Translations under genes and position numbers: made by a program | Assembly: GCF_016093545.1 (NCBI RefSeq) | Contig: NZ_JADKYX010000016.1 | Coordinates: 62,001 to 126,000, forward strand | Length of the DNA: 64,000 nt | Origin: Massilia rhizosphaerae | Lineage (GTDB): Bacteria > Pseudomonadota > Gammaproteobacteria > Burkholderiales > Burkholderiaceae_D | Direction: 5' to 3' | Notes under the pieces: generated by a model | Database searches by the model: none | The model's input: the letters and a program-made list of their open reading frames with translations, nothing else | Told to the model about the DNA's origin: nothing | Shown: one piece after another, positions 60,851 to 64,000 of the stretch | How the letters are laid out: the number at the start of each line of letters is the position of its first letter | Position numbering within the stretch: position 1 is the stretch's first letter

Positions 60851-61411
60851 ATGAACAAGACCGTTGCCCGCCTCGTCCTGCTCGCCTGCGCCTGCGCGGC
60901 GCTCCCGGCCGGCGCCCAGACCATGAAACCCGGCCTGTGGTCGCTGTCGAACAGCATGACGTCCAGCGATCCGCAAGTCGCGCTAGCGATGTCCGCCATG
61001 CAGCAGCAGATGGCGAACATGTCGCCCGAGCAGCGCCAGCAGATGCAGAAGATCATGCAGCAGAACGGCATGCAGCTCGACATCGGCGCGGGCGGCGCGC
61101 TGCAGACCAAGTTGTGCATGACGCGCGCCATGGCCGAGCGCAAGGAATTCCCGGTCCAGCAAGGCGATTGCAAGCAGACGTTCACCCAGCAATCGCCCAC
61201 CCGCGGCCACATCGCCTTCACCTGCACGAAGCCGAAAGTGAGCGGCGAAGGCGAGGTGACGGCGGACAGCGACACGAGCTACCGCGCCCACATGAAGCTC
61301 CGGAGCGACGAACAGGGTCGCAACCAGGTCGTGGACATGAACGTGACCGGCAAGTGGCTGTCGGCCGACTGCGGCAACATCCGCCCCATCCCCACCCCGC
61401 CCGCCAAATAA
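60851..61411 (+). CDS. DUF3617 exported protein
   Basis: 186 aa. Signal peptide to AGA-QTMKPGLW. DUF3617 hallmarks: MKPGLWSLSNSM, Met/Gln-rich helix (SAMQQQMANMSPEQRQQMQKIM), Cys pairs (KLCMT, GDCKQTF) and GTIAF-like strand. Periplasmic, function unknown. Element E3 starts 42 nt after its stop. Confidence 0.85.
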   Translation: MNKTVARLVLLACACAALPAGAQTMKPGLWSLSNSMTSSDPQVALAMSAMQQQMANMSPEQRQQMQKIMQQNGMQLDIGAGGALQTKLCMTRAMAERKEFPVQQGDCKQTFTQQSPTRGHIAFTCTKPKVSGEGEVTADSDTSYRAHMKLRSDEQGRNQVVDMNVTGKWLSADCGNIRPIPTPPAK

Positions 61412-61453
61412 GCGCACGACGCAGCGACATGCCAAGCCGCCCCCGTCTTTTGC

Positions 61454-61680
61454 AAATTCGGGGTCAGAGCATAAGTTCGGGGTCAGAGCACATTTCGGAT
61501 CAATGTCCCGTCGGGAAGTCTAGCGACGCCGCTAGCCTAGGCCGCCGGCGATGGCGCCAAATAATCGACGCGCGCGGCCGAAAACGCGGCCCGCTGGCGG
61601 GCAACTCTTACTCTGCGAACCTTGCGCGCAAAATTGCTCTGACCCCGAATTTCGCGAAAAATGTGCTCTGACCCCGAATT
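61454..61680 (+). repeat. dispersed compound inverted-repeat element, copy E3
   Basis: Left pair AAATTCGGGGTCAGAGC at 61454-61470 and GTTCGGGGTCAGAGC at 61475-61489 (19-bp period); right inverted pair at 61636-61652 and 61665-61680 (29-bp period). GATCAATGTC (61498-61507) lies exactly 8 nt inside the left pair. The centre holds GCTAGC and other small inverted repeats, no ORF. It ends four nt from the stop of the aminotransferase gene. Confidence 0.85.
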
Positions 61681-61684
61681 GCGG

Positions 61685-62521
61685 TCAGGTCGTTTCGGTG
61701 TAGGCGAGATACAGGTCGCGGGCCTGGCGCGCCACCGGGCCGGCGGGCAGTTCGCGCGATTCGTAGCGGGTGCACGGCGTGACCTTGCCGTAGTTGCCGG
61801 TACTGAAGATTTCGCGGGCCGTGTCCAGCTCTTCCGGCTTGACCGTGCGCTCGCCGACCTTCACGCCTGCCCCGGCCAGCAGCGCGATCACGCGGGCGCG
61901 GGTGATGCCGGCCAGGAAGGTGCCGTTCAGTGCCGGCGTGACGACCTCGCCGTCGGCCGTCACGAGGAACAGGTTCGACGTCGCGAACTCGGCCACATTG
62001 CCGGCCGCGTCCAGCAGGACGGCGTTGTCGAAGCCGTGCGCCTTCGCGTCGCGCAGCGCGCGGGCCGTGTTGGCGTACAGGGCCGAGGCCTTGGCGTCCG
62101 TCGGCGCCATCGTCGGTTCCGGCCGGCGCAGCGGCGACAGGCAGGCCGAGAAGCCGGAAAACGGCGGCAGCGGCGCGTCGAACAGCGTCAGCGCGAAGGC
62201 TGCCGCTTCCGGCGTGGGGATGAGGAAACCTTCGGACGCGAACACGAGCGGACGGACGTACAGCTCGGCATCCGCGGGAAAGCGCGCGACGCCTTCGCGC
62301 ACGAGCGCTTCCATCTCGTCCACGCTCAACGGACACGTGAGACCCACCTTCTCGGCCGACGCGATCACGCGCTCCAGGTGCGGGCGCAGGTCCGGCAAAT
62401 GGCCGCGCAGCGCACGGGCACCGTCGAATACGGACGAGCCCAGCCACACGCTGTGGTCCATCGCGCCGAACAGCGGCGTATTTCCTTCAGCCCATTGCCC
62501 GTTGAAGTAAGTCAGGTACAT
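61685..62521 (-). CDS. class IV aminotransferase (branched-chain/D-amino acid type)
   Basis: 278 aa from ATG 62521 with GGGGGAG upstream (12 nt-longer start would remove the SD). PLP-fold with LGSSVFDGARAL, the substrate loop SDKNPATRA-like region, and a conserved VLLDAAGNVAEFATSNLFLV. The PLP Lys is expected in the ASALYANT region's partner SxxK; sequence is full length. IlvE or D-alanine transaminase-like activity cannot be separated. Repeat E3 sits beyond its stop. Confidence 0.85.
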   Translation of the reverse strand: MYLTYFNGQWAEGNTPLFGAMDHSVWLGSSVFDGARALRGHLPDLRPHLERVIASAEKVGLTCPLSVDEMEALVREGVARFPADAELYVRPLVFASEGFLIPTPEAAAFALTLFDAPLPPFSGFSACLSPLRRPEPTMAPTDAKASALYANTARALRDAKAHGFDNAVLLDAAGNVAEFATSNLFLVTADGEVVTPALNGTFLAGITRARVIALLAGAGVKVGERTVKPEELDTAREIFSTGNYGKVTPCTRYESRELPAGPVARQARDLYLAYTETT

Positions 62522-62627
62522 AGTCTCCCCCACTGATGACGTCGAGCATCAAGTGTAACGCAGCCACGTCCGCTCGGTTCGTCAGCGTACAGTGGCGCGG
62601 GGTGTCCACGCGTACACTGACGTTGCC

Positions 62628-64000
62628 ATGCTCTCGATACTCGAACGCCTCGATCCTGACAGCGACCGCATCGACCTCATCGTCGACCTGGTCGACCGCC
62701 TGCGTCCGCGCCGCGCGCGCGATCACGGCGATGCGATCGCCCAGGTGCGCGCGCTGACGCAGCTCCTGCAGGGTCATCCCGACCGGGCCGCGGCGCTGCG
62801 CCGCTACGTGACCAGGCTGCTGGAGACGCGCCGCCACACGAGCCTGTACTCGGACGTCGGCATCCTGTCGAACGACGGCTTTTTCACGGAGCTGAAGAAA
62901 CGCATCGCCTACCGCTTCCTGCCGCCCGCGCTCGACGAGCGGTACCTGTCGGATACCCTCGACAAGGTCCTGTGCCGCGACGACGATTACCAGTGGATCC
63001 GCGCGGTGCCGAACGCCGACTGGCTCGCGTTGTTCGACGTCGTCGCCAACGCGGCACCGCCCGATGACGACACGGACGAATCCTCCCGCGCGCGCAAGGT
63101 CGTGCTGGCCGGCCTGCTCGACGCGGTCCGGACCCTGTCCTGCCGCGTCTGCGCGCTGGGCCTGGAACCGCGCCTGATCCACGCGCACATGGAGATCGAG
63201 GAAGTCGACTCGCCCTTCCTCATGCAGAACATCGAGGCGAACAAATACCTCGACGACTACGGCCGCCTGACGGCCGGCGAGATCGACACGATGGAAGACG
63301 CGCGCCACCTGCTCGTCATGCTCGACCAGTGCGAAGAGGTCGTCCTGAAAGTCCGCAACAAGGCGCTCGCGTCGGGCACGAGCGTCGCGCTGACCTATCT
63401 GCTCGTCGCGCTGACGCAAAGCATCGACCGCCTGCGCAAGCTCCTGTTCCTCGTCGACACGAGCGGAGAGCTGCCGGCCGCGCCCACCGTGGACGTGGCA
63501 GCGCTCGCGAACGAGGCGACACCACCGGCCGCCCCGCCGACGAGCCTGCGGCGCGCGGCCGCCGTCGACCTCGCGCAGGAACTGGCCGAGGCGCACAACA
63601 CGAAGTACGAGGTGCGCGGCCTGGTGCGCGACAACATCGACCTGCTGGCCCGCAACGTGACGGAAAACGCGAGCCGCACGGGCGAGCACTACATCGCCGA
63701 ACGGCGCGCCGACCTGCGCGGCATGTTCGCATCGTCGGCCGGGGCCGGCGTCGTCATCGGCTTCATGGCGCTGGTCAAGATCGTGATCTCGTACCTGAAT
63801 CGCGCCCCGCTGATCGAAGCGCTGTTCTACAGCATCAATTACGCGGCCGGCTTCATGCTCGTGCACGTGCTGCACTTCACGATCGCCACCAAGCAGCCCG
63901 CGATGACGGCCGCCCGCATCGCCGCCGCCCTGCACGAGACGGCGCAGCGCGGCGGCGGACGGGGAAGCGGCCGGCGCCAGGTCGACGTCGACAGCATGGC
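62628..64000 (+). CDS. COG4389-type 'site-specific recombinase', C-terminus cut by window edge
   Basis: At least 457 codons from ATG 62628, open at the right edge. Charged soluble N-terminus (ERLDPDSDRIDLIVDLVDRL) and a central helical region; the visible C-terminal part contains hydrophobic segments (GAGVVIGFMALVKIVISYL; YAAGFMLVHVLHFTIAT). The 'recombinase' name of this family is annotation history; the membrane helices argue for an envelope role. Divergent from the aminotransferase gene. Confidence 0.75.
   Translation, partial: MLSILERLDPDSDRIDLIVDLVDRLRPRRARDHGDAIAQVRALTQLLQGHPDRAAALRRYVTRLLETRRHTSLYSDVGILSNDGFFTELKKRIAYRFLPPALDERYLSDTLDKVLCRDDDYQWIRAVPNADWLALFDVVANAAPPDDDTDESSRARKVVLAGLLDAVRTLSCRVCALGLEPRLIHAHMEIEEVDSPFLMQNIEANKYLDDYGRLTAGEIDTMEDARHLLVMLDQCEEVVLKVRNKALASGTSVALTYLLVALTQSIDRLRKLLFLVDTSGELPAAPTVDVAALANEATPPAAPPTSLRRAAAVDLAQELAEAHNTKYEVRGLVRDNIDLLARNVTENASRTGEHYIAERRADLRGMFASSAGAGVVIGFMALVKIVISYLNRAPLIEALFYSINYAAGFMLVHVLHFTIATKQPAMTAARIAAALHETAQRGGGRGSGRRQVDVDSM

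Noticed and set aside
1..64000. tRNA genes, CRISPR arrays, prophage or integrase modules
   Set aside because: No cloverleaf with T-arm consensus, no spaced repeat array, no phage genes seen. The COG4389 'recombinase' name alone does not indicate mobility.

Overview
The window looks like a chromosomal stretch from a high-GC betaproteobacterium of the Massilia/Telluria-Janthinobacterium type (Oxalobacteraceae). The grounds are the strong G/C bias at third codon positions, a PEP-CTERM protein, an acetoacetyl-CoA reductase of the PHB pathway, divergent trmJ/suhB, and many small envelope-stress lipoproteins. No rRNA, tRNA, CRISPR array, phage module or intact insertion sequence was seen. Genus assignment is inference.

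Layout. 0-7 kb: a truncated Ala-rich protein with a triplicated basic motif, a candidate antisense-SD small RNA, a ProQ/FinO-domain RNA chaperone, an RNase D-like exonuclease, three tandem c-type cytochrome genes, a PEP-CTERM protein and an orphan PilT/PilU-type ATPase. 7-15 kb: a secreted GH3 glycosidase with a PA14 insert, a GSG-repeat DUF2807 protein, and a four-gene copper-type operon (DUF2946, PCuAC, YcnI/DUF1775, TonB-dependent receptor). 15-24 kb: yaeQ, purU, an MDR reductase, a KGG-repeat stress protein and a YgjP-like metallopeptidase, then a signalling cluster (porin, phosphate-binding-like protein, GGDEF-EAL, GGDEF) converging on a chemotaxis receptor. 26-27.7 kb: an AT-richer island with one unusual 495-aa protein carrying an HELVE motif. 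27.7-32 kb: a minus-strand operon (Tat-signal small subunit, GMC oxidoreductase, alpha/beta hydrolase, TetR regulator, LOG-family protein). 32-39 kb: trmJ, suhB, rhlE, MarR/MFS, and a hydroxypyruvate isomerase-like gene. 39-45 kb: a lipoprotein, a DksA-type zinc finger, phaB, an MtfA-type peptidase, a peroxiredoxin-glutaredoxin fusion and a winged-helix protein.

45-61 kb is a dense envelope/stress region: three OmpA-domain proteins, BON, several glycine-zipper lipoproteins, the DUF883-YqjE-YqjK trio, a ferritin-like protein, AsmA, a Crp/Fnr regulator, and small membrane peptides. The window ends with a NUDIX hydrolase, a DUF3617 protein, a class IV aminotransferase and the start of a COG4389 'site-specific recombinase'.

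The most unusual signal is a family of three dispersed elements of about 200 bp (32206-32415, 35955-36148, 61454-61680). Each is bounded by doubled copies of a 16-17 bp motif (AATTCGGGGTCAGAGC) in inverted orientation. All share a second conserved block exactly 8 nt inside the left pair, and all abut the stop codon of a gene (0, 3 and 4 nt). They look like non-autonomous mobile or BIME-like elements that settle between a stop codon and its terminator.
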